A DNA stretch of 64,000 bases from CAZSDU01 sp964429135 (GTDB lineage: Bacteria; Bacteroidota; Bacteroidia; Bacteroidales; FEN-979). Position numbers and translations under genes: made by a program. The stretch lies in assembly GCA_964429135.1 (NCBI GenBank), contig CAYSAU010000009.1:62001-126000 (forward strand). The letters are read 5' to 3'. The notes beneath the pieces are model-generated. The model made no database searches, had not been told where the DNA came from, and worked only from the letters and a program-made list of their open reading frames with translations. Below are positions 34,760-43,380 of this stretch, one piece after another. The first letter of the stretch is position 1; each line of letters starts with the position of its first letter.

Positions 34760-35599
34760 ATGCATAACTTCCGGGCCCGTACAATTACAGGACTTTCCAT
34801 GGTAATTATCCTGCTGTGGGCGATGTATGCCAATCCATGGTTATTTGCCCTCCTCTTCCTGCTGGTGGTTATCCTTGGGTTATGGGAATTTTACGGGCTG
34901 GTGAAATCAGATGACACCCATCCCCAGAAAATTTCAGGGACTTTGTCGGGCGCTATTCTCTATATAGGTATTGTTTGCTTACATCTGATCCCGGATTCCA
35001 TGGTTTGGTTTTTCCGAAGCCTTTGGGTTCTTCCTCTGGTTCTGTTATTTTTTCCTTTCATTTTCGAGATTTTCAGAAAACAATCCCATCCTTTAAACAA
35101 CATTTCCATCACAGTCTTAGGGATGCTCTACATTGCGCTGCCCCCTGCGCTGATGAACCTGTTCAACAGCCCTGACGCCATCCGGTTTCTTGGTTTCCCT
35201 GCCTTACTCCTGGCCTATTTTCTCCTGACCTGGATATACGATACCATCGCCTATCTTTTTGGAAAACAATTCGGGAGACATCCTTTTTTTGAGCGTATCT
35301 CCCCTAAGAAAACCTGGGAAGGAACCATAGCAGGAGCTGTTGCAGCCATTGCCCTGTCCATTGCCTTTTTTTATTTAATCCCTGACATCCTGCTGATCGA
35401 CTGGATTGCGCTGACCATAATCGTGCTGGTATTTGGTACTTTGGGTGACCTGGTTGAATCCCTGTTTAAGAGGAGCCTGAATCTCAAGGATTCCGGAAAT
35501 ATCCTTCCCGGCCATGGAGGAATTCTCGACCGTTTCGACACCTTGTTTCTTTCCGCACCTTTTGTATTTTTGTACTTCTTTTTAAGAAACCTTATATAA
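34760..35599 (+). CDS. cdsA: phosphatidate cytidylyltransferase CdsA
   Basis: Makes CDP-diacylglycerol from phosphatidic acid and CTP in the inner membrane. The 279-residue protein has about eight membrane spans and the signature near the C-terminus: SLFKRSLNLKDSGNILPGHG followed by GILDRFDTL. I start it at the ATG at 34760 (MHNFRARTITG); an in-frame TTG at 34751 is also possible. It is followed at once by psd, the step that later turns phosphatidylserine into phosphatidylethanolamine. Confidence 0.94.
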   Translation: MHNFRARTITGLSMVIILLWAMYANPWLFALLFLLVVILGLWEFYGLVKSDDTHPQKISGTLSGAILYIGIVCLHLIPDSMVWFFRSLWVLPLVLLFFPFIFEIFRKQSHPLNNISITVLGMLYIALPPALMNLFNSPDAIRFLGFPALLLAYFLLTWIYDTIAYLFGKQFGRHPFFERISPKKTWEGTIAGAVAAIALSIAFFYLIPDILLIDWIALTIIVLVFGTLGDLVESLFKRSLNLKDSGNILPGHGGILDRFDTLFLSAPFVFLYFFLRNLI

Positions 35600-35600
35600 A

Positions 35601-36263
35601 ATGATGACCATACACAGAGAAGGGTATAAGACCATCACCATTGCCTTTTTATTTGTCATTGCTGTATTGCTTGGCTTTAATCATGTCTTTCCCGAACAAA
35701 GCTGTTATCATTATCTCCTATACGTCATAGGGTTATGGTTTTTTCTGATGATCGTACGTTTTTTCCGTTCTCCGAAACGGAAAGCCAACAGGGCAGATAA
35801 CCTCATTCTTTGCCCGGCTGACGGCAAAGTGGTGGTGATCGAACGCACCATCGAACCTGAATTTTTTAAAGACGAACGGATACAAGTCTCCATTTTCATG
35901 TCAGCCACAAATGTGCATATCAACTGGTTCCCGGTATCTGGCGGCATTACCTATTATAAATATCATCCTGGTAAACACATGATCGCCTTTAACCCTAAAG
36001 CAAGCCTTGAAAATGAACGGGCCACCATGGTCATTGAAACCAAACATGGCCAGAAGATCCTGGTTCGCCAGATCGCCGGTGCTATGGCCCGACGAATCAA
36101 GAGCTATCCCACTGTAGGAGAACCCGTTCTCCAGGGGGAAGAACTCGGGTTCATCAAATTCGGCTCCCGGGTGGATCTCCTTCTGCCGATCGGTACACAG
36201 ATTGATATCTCCCTCAACCAGAAAGTCACCGGTAAGCAAACTGTAATCGGGAAACTTATATAA
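35601..36263 (+). CDS. psd: phosphatidylserine decarboxylase, short archaetidylserine-type
   Basis: Decarboxylates phosphatidylserine to phosphatidylethanolamine at the inner membrane. The 220-residue proenzyme has two N-terminal hydrophobic segments (about 12-48) and the self-cleavage site in IKFGSRVDLLLP; Ser189 after Gly188 would become the pyruvoyl group. The short form lacks the long C-terminal part of the E. coli enzyme. Starts one base after the cdsA stop, so they are co-transcribed. Confidence 0.93.
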   Translation: MMTIHREGYKTITIAFLFVIAVLLGFNHVFPEQSCYHYLLYVIGLWFFLMIVRFFRSPKRKANRADNLILCPADGKVVVIERTIEPEFFKDERIQVSIFMSATNVHINWFPVSGGITYYKYHPGKHMIAFNPKASLENERATMVIETKHGQKILVRQIAGAMARRIKSYPTVGEPVLQGEELGFIKFGSRVDLLLPIGTQIDISLNQKVTGKQTVIGKLI

Positions 36264-36324
36264 TTCCAGGGTGTCTTTATAATCGCAATATACACAGCCT
36301 TGGATGAGCAAGCGGGAAACGGGG

Positions 36325-36990
36325 TCACTCTACCTGTAAAGCCTTTTTCAGAAATTCATTAAAAGGAAGCATTTTCCGGAATACTGTCAGAATATATTCC
36401 GGAAGCTCAGGAGTAGAGAGGAGTTCCCTGTTTAAGGGATGGTGGAGGATGTAATGTTTATGCTTCAACAAATCAATATCGGGAAAGTCATTAGGAAAAT
36501 CGCGGGGAGCAAGCTTTTGCTTATCCATAACGGACAGACCATCAAAATATTTACTGAATCCCCTGTTCTTCAGAATAGCTTTGAATTCCGTTGTATTGTA
36601 AAAGATTTCCTTGCGGATTTTCTTCAATTGCTCCGGATCAGGCATATAAACCCCGCCTGAAAGAAAGGATTCATCGGGTTGCACATGAAGATAATAACCC
36701 GGCCCCGAACTCCGACGCCCGGAAGCCGTCATCCATGCGCCCATATTGATTTTATAGGGCGATTTATCCCTGGCAAACCTGACATCACGATAGATGCGAA
36801 AAATGCAATCCCTGGCTTCAACAAAACGCAGGCTTTTATCCGTTTTGGCTAATTCAGGCAACAAAGCATCCACAAAGGATAAAAAGCAGGATTTTGCATT
36901 TTCATATTGAATTTTATGAGACTGGAACCATTCACGGTTGTTATGTTCCTTCAAATCCTCAAGAAAGGTGATTACCGGAGTTAGCATCAT
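36325..36990 (-). CDS. DUF2461 (TIGR02453) family protein
   Basis: A protein of 221 residues from the Met at 36990, of the DUF2461 family. Visible family features: FLEDLKEHNNREWFQSHK near the N-terminus, FRIYRDVRFARDKSPYK, and PGYYLHVQPDESFLSGGVY. Function is unknown. An in-frame ATG at 37014 lies upstream of the likely promoter (-7 element 37003-37010), which supports the start at 36990 or 36987. It is a single gene between psd and the outer-membrane pair. Confidence 0.88.
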   Translation of the reverse strand: MMLTPVITFLEDLKEHNNREWFQSHKIQYENAKSCFLSFVDALLPELAKTDKSLRFVEARDCIFRIYRDVRFARDKSPYKINMGAWMTASGRRSSGPGYYLHVQPDESFLSGGVYMPDPEQLKKIRKEIFYNTTEFKAILKNRGFSKYFDGLSVMDKQKLAPRDFPNDFPDIDLLKHKHYILHHPLNRELLSTPELPEYILTVFRKMLPFNEFLKKALQVE

Positions 36991-37002
36991 TGCTTTTTTA
37001 AC

Positions 37003-37010
37003 CAAAAATA
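37003..37010 (-). promoter_or_regulatory. -7 element before the DUF2461 gene
   Basis: TATTTTTG on the minus strand fits TAnnTTTG, ending 12 bases before the ATG at 36990. No clear -33 TTG. Confidence 0.45.
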
Positions 37011-37085
37011 TCACTTTTTGTTGAAAAATGACTGAATTCGTGGTATTACCTTTTCCCTCTCAGGATGATTAAGCAGAAAAAACTT

Positions 37086-37907
37086 ATGAAAAAAATCAAC
37101 ATGCTTTTTATTGGCATGATCATACTTAACCCTGATTTGTTCGGAGCAGGTGAAACTCACACCGGCGGAAGCCGTAGTATCGCCATGGGGTCAGCTTCGG
37201 TAGCCCTGTCCGACTTTTGGTCGGTTTATAACAATCCGGCCGGTTCAGCCTGGGAAAGAAAAATAAAAACCGGATTCAGTTATGAAAACCGTTTCCTGAT
37301 CAAGGAGCTAAGCCATAAAACACTGGGGATCATTCTCCCTTTAAAACCTGGGAACATCGGAATCACAGTTTCTCATTACGGGAATTCCCTCTACAGCGAA
37401 ATAACAGCCGGTGTGAGTTTCTCCAGAAAATTCGGAAATCACTTTGCCGCCGCCGTCAAATTAAACTATTTCAGAATTCAGATCGCCGAATCATATGGGA
37501 ATAAAAATATGGTTTCATTCGAAGTCGCCCTGTTTTATAAAGCAGGCAGAAATATCTGTCTTGGATTGCATGTGTTAAATCCCTACCCGGTGAAAATCAG
37601 CACTTCTCCCAGGGAGTATCTTCCGGTGGTCATCAAGATCGGTGCAGCTTACACATTCTCCACATCCTTTCTGGCCATACTCGAAGCAGAAAAAGACCTG
37701 AATTCCGGGCTGGTTGTCAAAGCAGGAGGTGAATATCATTTTGCCAGATCATTTTATGCCCGTATCGGTTTTTCCACCAGCCCGACCTCGTTTTCTTTCG
37801 GTTTCGGAATGGAATTCGGTCGACTAACCTTCGATATTGCCTCTGCCTACCATCCTGTTCTTGGGTTTTCGCCTTCAGCTTCTTTAATCTTTTCGTTAAA
37901 AAAATAA
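37086..37907 (+). CDS. outer-membrane beta-barrel protein, PorV/PorQ- or FadL-like
   Basis: From the Met at 37086 it has 273 residues: a signal peptide (cut near FGAG, about 22), then the N-terminal motif GGSRSIAMGSASVALSDFWS with VYNNPAG, typical of PorV/PorQ and FadL-like barrels, and alternating strands to a C-terminal barrel end (SASLIFSLKK). PorV and PorQ serve the type IX secretion system, but this protein is shorter than PorV and its role is not shown. An in-frame ATG at 37065 would give a longer basic N-terminus. It is six bases from the next gene, which encodes a helix-hairpin-helix barrel, so the two probably act together. Confidence 0.78.
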   Translation: MKKINMLFIGMIILNPDLFGAGETHTGGSRSIAMGSASVALSDFWSVYNNPAGSAWERKIKTGFSYENRFLIKELSHKTLGIILPLKPGNIGITVSHYGNSLYSEITAGVSFSRKFGNHFAAAVKLNYFRIQIAESYGNKNMVSFEVALFYKAGRNICLGLHVLNPYPVKISTSPREYLPVVIKIGAAYTFSTSFLAILEAEKDLNSGLVVKAGGEYHFARSFYARIGFSTSPTSFSFGFGMEFGRLTFDIASAYHPVLGFSPSASLIFSLKK

Positions 37908-37913
37908 TTCAGG

Positions 37914-39968
37914 ATGAAAGCCCCGGTCATCATTTTCTCGATCTGTATGATGTTTATCTGTCCCGCCATGAATGCCCAGATGGAAGAAGTCATGGAACGC
38001 ATGGCTGAAACCATGGAAGCCAGTCCCGACTTTTCCGAACTTCAGGAAGAATGGCTTTCTCTCAGCCAGCACCCGGTCAACCTGAATTCAGCCAGAGAAG
38101 AAGATCTGCGCAGGGTACCCGGGTTGTCTGAGCTTCAGATAAAAAGCATCATGGAATATAAAGCCAGTTACGGGGAAATATTTTCGGTTTATGAACTGAT
38201 GGCCATTCCGGAATTTGATTCTCTGGACATTCAAAAAATACAACCCTATCTGATCGTCCTCCCGGTGGTTTCCAACCCACGATTTTCACTGAAGAACCTC
38301 TTCCGTTACGGTCGTCACAGCCTGCTTGTTCGATATGGGCAATCTTTCCCCTCGAGCGAAGCTTACAGGGCTGCAGACCCGGAAACCGGCGCTGAGGTCG
38401 AACCGGTCTATCCGGGAAATCCCCATCATTATTACTTCCGTTATTCTTTTTCATGGCACGACAAAATCCAAATCGGTCTTGCCGGGGAAAAAGATCCCGG
38501 TGAGCAATTTTTTCTCGGGAGTCAATCGAGAGGTATGGATTATTATTCAGGTTATCTCAGCCTGAGCAATATGGGAATCCTAAAAAATCTGACCATTGGT
38601 ACTTTCAGGGCAGGTTTCGGACAAGGTCTCACCTTTGGTTCAGGATCCGCCCTGGGCAATGCTCCCGGATTACTATCCGGCCTTGTATCCATTCCTATGG
38701 CCAAAGGCAGCACCAGTGTTTCAGAAAGCAATTACCTGAAAGGCCTGACAGCGACTTTCAAAATCAGGAAAGTGGAGCTCACTGCTTTTGTTTCCTATCA
38801 TGGAGTGGATGCCAACATCCTGATAAGAGACAGTCTCAGCGGAAAAGTACTGCAAGTGAGTTCACTAATAAGCAGCGGTTATCACCGTACCAAGTCAGAA
38901 CTTGAGGATCGTCATGCCATGACGGAATTGCTGACGGGAGGGAACTTTAATGTAACCGGAAAATTTTTCAGGATTGGAGCCAGTGCTTATTTTTCGAAAT
39001 GGTCAGCCAGTCTATCTCCAAAGTTACGTCCCTATAATCAGTTTACACTTACGGGAAGTGAGTGTTTTGCTTATGGGCTCGATTACCAGTTCAGGCTCAA
39101 TTCTTTGTTTTTATTTGGTGAAATCAGCCGGTGTCAAAGTGGAACGTTAGCTTTTCTTGCCGGCTTGGATGCAGAACCCGATGCCAGGGTGAAAATGCGT
39201 ATCATTTACCGGCACTATCCGGCAGCTTATGTCAATCCCCGTGCCCGGGCTTTCGGACAACAGTCATCCAACACCAACGAAAGCGGACTTTATGCTGCCC
39301 TTCAAGCCGAGTTGCATCCCAAATTGACGGTTTCAGTCTACGCTGATCTCTACCGATATCCATGGCTTAGGTACCAGTCCTCCAGACCAACAAGTGCAGT
39401 GGAATTCGGTTTACAGATCAGCAGTCCATTAACAAAAACGTGTAACTTCAATGCAAGATATTATTATTCGAAAAACAGCTCGAATTCCTCACTTGAGGAC
39501 AGCAATTCGGAAAAGATTGTCGAGGCGGGAAGGCAGAATCTACGCTTCACTATCGATTGGATTCCTTTACCGGAAATAAGTTTAAAAAGCCGGGTCGAAG
39601 TTAATCTCACCACAGGAGATGAACAAGCAGTTCGCACGGGATACCTCATTTGTCAGGACATTCACTACAGACCAGAAAAATTTCCGGTCGGCGCCATTCT
39701 CCGCTACTCACTCTTTGATATTCCGACTTACGGAGAACGCATATACATTTATGAACCAGATGTATTGTATGGATATGCCGTACCGGCTTTTTATGGGAAA
39801 GGGATGAGATTCTGCTTACTGGTAAACGGGAAAGTGAACCGTCATCTGAAGTGCTGGGTCAAAGCAGGGATGACCACTTATTTTGACCGGAAGGTAATCG
39901 GGTCGGGTAAGGATATGGTCAATGCTGACACCAAATGGGATCTGACAATTCAGTTCATGATTCAGTAA
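37914..39968 (+). CDS. helix-hairpin-helix outer-membrane barrel protein (ComEA-like N-terminus)
   Basis: A 684-residue protein. Residues 1-21 are a signal peptide. Residues about 52-110 form tandem helix-hairpin-helix motifs like ComEA (NLNSAREEDLRRVPGLSELQ, then FSVYELMAIPEFDSLDIQKI). From about 125 to the end it is strand-rich with aromatic-glycine patterns (RYGRHSLLVRYGQ, LTIGTFRAGFGQGLTFGSG) and ends LTIQFMIQ, as in an outer-membrane barrel. The hairpin domain would face the periplasm and might bind DNA, since ComEA does, but the same fold can bind protein. Similar proteins occur across Bacteroidota without known function. Paired with the upstream barrel gene. Confidence 0.8.
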   Translation: MKAPVIIFSICMMFICPAMNAQMEEVMERMAETMEASPDFSELQEEWLSLSQHPVNLNSAREEDLRRVPGLSELQIKSIMEYKASYGEIFSVYELMAIPEFDSLDIQKIQPYLIVLPVVSNPRFSLKNLFRYGRHSLLVRYGQSFPSSEAYRAADPETGAEVEPVYPGNPHHYYFRYSFSWHDKIQIGLAGEKDPGEQFFLGSQSRGMDYYSGYLSLSNMGILKNLTIGTFRAGFGQGLTFGSGSALGNAPGLLSGLVSIPMAKGSTSVSESNYLKGLTATFKIRKVELTAFVSYHGVDANILIRDSLSGKVLQVSSLISSGYHRTKSELEDRHAMTELLTGGNFNVTGKFFRIGASAYFSKWSASLSPKLRPYNQFTLTGSECFAYGLDYQFRLNSLFLFGEISRCQSGTLAFLAGLDAEPDARVKMRIIYRHYPAAYVNPRARAFGQQSSNTNESGLYAALQAELHPKLTVSVYADLYRYPWLRYQSSRPTSAVEFGLQISSPLTKTCNFNARYYYSKNSSNSSLEDSNSEKIVEAGRQNLRFTIDWIPLPEISLKSRVEVNLTTGDEQAVRTGYLICQDIHYRPEKFPVGAILRYSLFDIPTYGERIYIYEPDVLYGYAVPAFYGKGMRFCLLVNGKVNRHLKCWVKAGMTTYFDRKVIGSGKDMVNADTKWDLTIQFMIQ

Positions 39969-39970
39969 TT

Positions 39971-39994
39971 AAAAAGGGCCGGTATTCCCGGCCC
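39971..39994 (-). terminator. intrinsic terminator of the ECF sigma operon
   Basis: GGGCCGG and CCGGCCC form a seven-pair GC stem with loop 39983-39987. On the minus strand it is followed by TTTTT (39975-39971), so it ends the operon whose last stop is at 40018. The plus side has no T run, so the preceding plus-strand gene gains only a hairpin. Confidence 0.8.
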
Positions 39995-40017
39995 ATGATT
40001 ATTTCAGGCAAATGAAC

Positions 40018-40572
40018 TTATTTGCCGCGTGTATCCTTCATCTTCTGAAGTTTCTCCATTCCTTTGATATTCATTCCTTTTGACAGCTTGGAGATGGAAG
40101 AAAGATCGATGTTGCCGGTCAGACAAATCAAGGCAACTTCGTTTTTTCCTTTCATCAGCATCACCATTTCATTCACTTTTCCACCAACTTCCTGGCGGGT
40201 CATGAATTTATAACTTTCACGTCCCTCATTGACTGTCATGATCTCCTTGTACTGGGAAGCAGGAAACAAGCCGGCAAATTCGTTATATATGGCAACTGCT
40301 TTGGTCATATTATTGGAATCAATGGAATAGCTTAACACTTTCAATCCCGTCAGCTGTTCCATCATTTTTTTCATCTCCAGGGCGCTGGTATCTGTTTTGT
40401 CCCCTATCATCTGCTGGAACATCTGGAACATTTCCCTGGAGAAATTAACTGAAGTAAATCTTTCCTGACCGGCATATTTTTCATATACCTTGTCAATCGG
40501 ACTTTGTGCCATGGTGAACAAAGGAATCACCAGGAATGCCGTAAGGGTAAATCTGAGCATATATGTTTTCAT
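40018..40572 (-). CDS. DUF4252 family protein, exported
   Basis: A 184-residue protein with a signal peptide (cut near TMAQ, about 23) and a DUF4252 domain, a Bacteroidota family of unknown function. Visible: SPIDKVYEKYAGQERFTSVN, then MTRQEVGGKVNEMVMLMKGK and VALICLTGNIDLSSISKLSK. It is the last gene of the sigma/anti-sigma unit, four bases after the anti-sigma-like gene, an arrangement I recall from other Bacteroidota, which suggests it belongs to the same envelope stress response. A terminator follows. Confidence 0.88.
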   Translation of the reverse strand: MKTYMLRFTLTAFLVIPLFTMAQSPIDKVYEKYAGQERFTSVNFSREMFQMFQQMIGDKTDTSALEMKKMMEQLTGLKVLSYSIDSNNMTKAVAIYNEFAGLFPASQYKEIMTVNEGRESYKFMTRQEVGGKVNEMVMLMKGKNEVALICLTGNIDLSSISKLSKGMNIKGMEKLQKMKDTRGK

Positions 40573-40576
40573 GATT

Positions 40577-41101
40577 TTATGGTTTTGTGGACGGGTTGGT
40601 TGGTTCGTCCGGGTTAATAATTAATGTTTGATAGTGATAGAATTTATGAAGTTTTTCAACATTTTCCATGGCTGTATTGAAAGCTTTCAGGTGCTGAACC
40701 TGATTCAATCCTGTATTTAATCCAACAGAAACCATCATCAGGGCGTTTTTTGCCTGATTGAAGGCCAGTTCCTGATCATGATCCGGTTTGAATAATTTTT
40801 TATGGTTAAATACCTCCGTTTGAAAAGTAAAAATTAATCCGATCAGTAAGAGAATTCCAGCAGCGATGGCAGACAGGTAGTAGAATTGTCTGATTTTCGG
40901 GTTTGCTTTGATGACGGGAGTAAAATGCTTCATTTTCTCACTGGTCAAGGCAGCGAAAGCGGAGAAGATATTCTTGTATTTCAACAGATGTTCAGGTACC
41001 TGGTCGTTGCAGAAGAACTCCTTCAGTCGGGCCTCTTCAGCAAGGGAGGTTTCCCCTTCGAAATACTTGTCAAGCAGGATTTCAATTTCTTTGATATTCA
41101 T
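40577..41101 (-). CDS. probable anti-sigma factor, single-span membrane protein
   Basis: A 174-residue protein: an N-terminal cytoplasmic helical region (1-80, with IEILLDKYFEGETSLAEEARL, a pattern common to Bacteroidota anti-sigma-like proteins), one membrane helix (about 75-95, LSAIAAGILLLIGLIF), and a periplasmic tail. No zinc-binding His/Cys motif is visible. Its start overlaps the sigma gene by 20 bases, which fits co-expression with the sigma factor it would bind. The anti-sigma role is inferred from position and layout. Confidence 0.75.
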   Translation of the reverse strand: MNIKEIEILLDKYFEGETSLAEEARLKEFFCNDQVPEHLLKYKNIFSAFAALTSEKMKHFTPVIKANPKIRQFYYLSAIAAGILLLIGLIFTFQTEVFNHKKLFKPDHDQELAFNQAKNALMMVSVGLNTGLNQVQHLKAFNTAMENVEKLHKFYHYQTLIINPDEPTNPSTKP

Positions 41102-41597
41102 ATATCTTAGTATTGATCACTATTTCCCTGATTCTTTTTCTTGCCCTTGAAAGGTTAACGCGAACTGCATTTTCATTCATTTCGAGCATTGCGGCAATTT
41201 CACTGAGTTCATATCCCTCCACATCCCTCAGGTGTATGACCATCTTTTGCTGTTCGGGCAGGGATTTCATGGCCTGATGGATGCCAAATACCAGGTCAGA
41301 ATGGTCGGCGCTGGATTTCCCCGGGAGGCTTTCAAGAAACTGACGGTGGTCATCCATTCTCTCCACCGGAAATCTGCGGACTTTTATTTTATCCAGACAA
41401 AAATTTCTGGTAGTTACCATGGCCAGGGCTTCCAAACTCCGGTATTCATCCAGGGTTGTTCTTTTATTCCATAATTTGATAAAAACTTCCTGAACGGCAT
41501 CTTCAGCTTCTTCCGTATTTTCCAGTAATCTTTTCGCAAACCTGAAAAGCTTGTCACGTAAAGGATATACTTGTTTTTGAAAGTCGTGAAGATCCAT
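41082..41597 (-). CDS. ECF-family RNA polymerase sigma factor
   Basis: A 171-residue protein from the Met at 41597. Region 2 holds RFAKRLLENTEEAEDAVQEV and FIKLW; region 4 holds LPEQQKMVIHLRDVEGYELS and the helix-turn-helix AAMLEMNENAVRVNLSRAR. No anti-sigma domain is fused. I rejected an in-frame start at 41717 because it would overlap the divergent transporter gene and add 40 unrelated residues. Cotranscribed with the anti-sigma-like and DUF4252 genes. Target regulon unknown. Confidence 0.93.
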   Translation of the reverse strand: MDLHDFQKQVYPLRDKLFRFAKRLLENTEEAEDAVQEVFIKLWNKRTTLDEYRSLEALAMVTTRNFCLDKIKVRRFPVERMDDHRQFLESLPGKSSADHSDLVFGIHQAMKSLPEQQKMVIHLRDVEGYELSEIAAMLEMNENAVRVNLSRARKRIREIVINTKIYEYQRN

Positions 41598-41644
41598 ACC
41601 GGGAATAAGACGATAAGCCCGCTTTTTTATTACACAAATTTCTC

Positions 41645-41652
41645 TATTTTTG
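41645..41652 (+). promoter_or_regulatory. -7 element before the peptide transporter gene
   Basis: TATTTTTG fits TAnnTTTG and ends 50 bases before the ATG at 41703. The -33 region is T-rich without a clean TTG. Confidence 0.45.
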
Positions 41653-41702
41653 CAATGTACGACTTTAAAAATCCAATTAGTATTCACCAATAAACGAAAA
41701 TC

Positions 41703-43349
41703 ATGTTTAAAGGACATCCCAAAGGACTTTTTGTCGCCTTTTTTGCCAATATGGGGGAACGTTTCGGTTTCTACACCATGATGGCCATCCTGGTACTGTT
41801 TTTACAGGCCAAGTTTAATCTCTCCACGGAGAATGCCGGTTATATTTACAGCATATTTTATTTTTCGATATACGCGCTTGCTTTACTTGGAGGGTTCATC
41901 GCCGACCGTTCCCAGAATTACAAGGGAACCATTATGATCGGTCAGTTAGTCATGTTCCTTGGCTATCTGCTCATGGCCATACCAGGAATGGGTTTACCTT
42001 TCACTTTACTCGGGTTATTCACTATTGCCTTTGGAAATGGTCTTTTCAAAGGAAATCTCCAGGCTTTGGTCGGACAGATGTATGACAATGAAAAATATTC
42101 CAAGCTCAGAGATTCGGCATACAGCGTATTCTACATGGGGATCAACATCGGTGCTTTCTTTGCGCCCAGCGCTGCCCGTGGAGTACGGAGCTGGTGGCTT
42201 CATTCTCATGGTTTCAACTATGATCCGGATCTCCCCGCCTTATGCCACAGGATGGTGGAGGGAAATCTGGCGGACACTTCCAAGCTTCAGGAGTTAGCCA
42301 ACAAAGCCACTACTTCCGGGATTCCGGTTGAAAACCTGACGAGTTTCGCACAGGATTACGTCCAGGTGTTCTCAACCGGTTACAATTATGCCTTCGGTGT
42401 AGCTGCCCTGGCCATGGTGATCTCTTTGATCATTTATATGATCTTCAAATCCCATCTACCTGATCGTAAAGAAATGGTAAAAAAAGATGCTTCCATCATC
42501 CAAATGCCTTGGGCAGAAGAGAAAAAACGACTCATTGCACTCGGACTCGTCTTCATCGTGGTAATCTTTTTCTGGATGTCCTTCCATCAAAATGGTTTAA
42601 CCCTCACCCTCTTTGCACGTGATTATACCGATAAGCAGGTTGGGCCTTTGACGTATATCTTTTTCTATCTTCCTGCCTTCCTTTCACTCATCGGGGCCAT
42701 TTTCGGGGTTATGATGCTCATCAAAAAACAAGTCAAAGCCATGACCAGGGTATTCGGTGCTGCACTCCTTCTGGCAGGCGGAGGACTGCTATATTATTTT
42801 TACTCAACTTTTACGCTTGAAAACACTATTGAACCTGAAATTTTCCAGCAATTCAATCCCATCATGATTGTATTCCTGACACCTGTTGTCGTTGGATTAT
42901 TTGCTTTTTTGCGTAAGCGTGATATTGAGCCCTCCACGCCGAGAAAAATAGGGATAGGCATGATCCTTGCCGCTACCGGCTTCACGCTGATCATGCTTAC
43001 CTCCTTCGGGTTAGTCTCACCCGCAGAACTTCATGGTGATCCTGCCCCCGACAGGGTTTCTCCCTACTGGCTGATCAGTACTTACATCGTGCTTACCTTT
43101 GCAGAACTTTTCCTAAGCCCGATGGGGATTTCCTTTGTTTCAAAGGTGGCCCCACCCCGTTTCCAGGGATTGATGCAGGGGGGATGGCTGGCTGCAACGG
43201 CAGTGGGCAATTCACTCCTGTTTGTCGGTACAATGGCTTATTCAAGGCTTCAACTCTGGCAGGCCTGGTTGATTTTTGTAGTATGCTGTCTCCTGGCCGC
43301 TGCTTTCATTTTCTCCATTATGAAACGATTGGAAGCAGCAACGAAATAG
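41703..43349 (+). CDS. POT-family peptide MFS transporter
   Basis: A 548-residue inner-membrane proton:oligopeptide symporter with about 14 membrane spans. The first helix has the POT segment FFANMGERFGFYTMMAILVLF with the ERF motif (here GERFGFY), and later helices carry FYMGINIGAFFAP, a PTR2 family signature. Imports di- and tripeptides. Longer than E. coli DtpA because of an inserted loop around 160-220 (with ALCHRMVEGNLADTSKLQEL), as in other Bacteroidota members. Divergent from the sigma operon. Confidence 0.92.
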   Translation: MFKGHPKGLFVAFFANMGERFGFYTMMAILVLFLQAKFNLSTENAGYIYSIFYFSIYALALLGGFIADRSQNYKGTIMIGQLVMFLGYLLMAIPGMGLPFTLLGLFTIAFGNGLFKGNLQALVGQMYDNEKYSKLRDSAYSVFYMGINIGAFFAPSAARGVRSWWLHSHGFNYDPDLPALCHRMVEGNLADTSKLQELANKATTSGIPVENLTSFAQDYVQVFSTGYNYAFGVAALAMVISLIIYMIFKSHLPDRKEMVKKDASIIQMPWAEEKKRLIALGLVFIVVIFFWMSFHQNGLTLTLFARDYTDKQVGPLTYIFFYLPAFLSLIGAIFGVMMLIKKQVKAMTRVFGAALLLAGGGLLYYFYSTFTLENTIEPEIFQQFNPIMIVFLTPVVVGLFAFLRKRDIEPSTPRKIGIGMILAATGFTLIMLTSFGLVSPAELHGDPAPDRVSPYWLISTYIVLTFAELFLSPMGISFVSKVAPPRFQGLMQGGWLAATAVGNSLLFVGTMAYSRLQLWQAWLIFVVCCLLAAAFIFSIMKRLEAATK

Positions 43350-43380
43350 ATTACTGAACTTGAACAGGGATGCTTGAACA

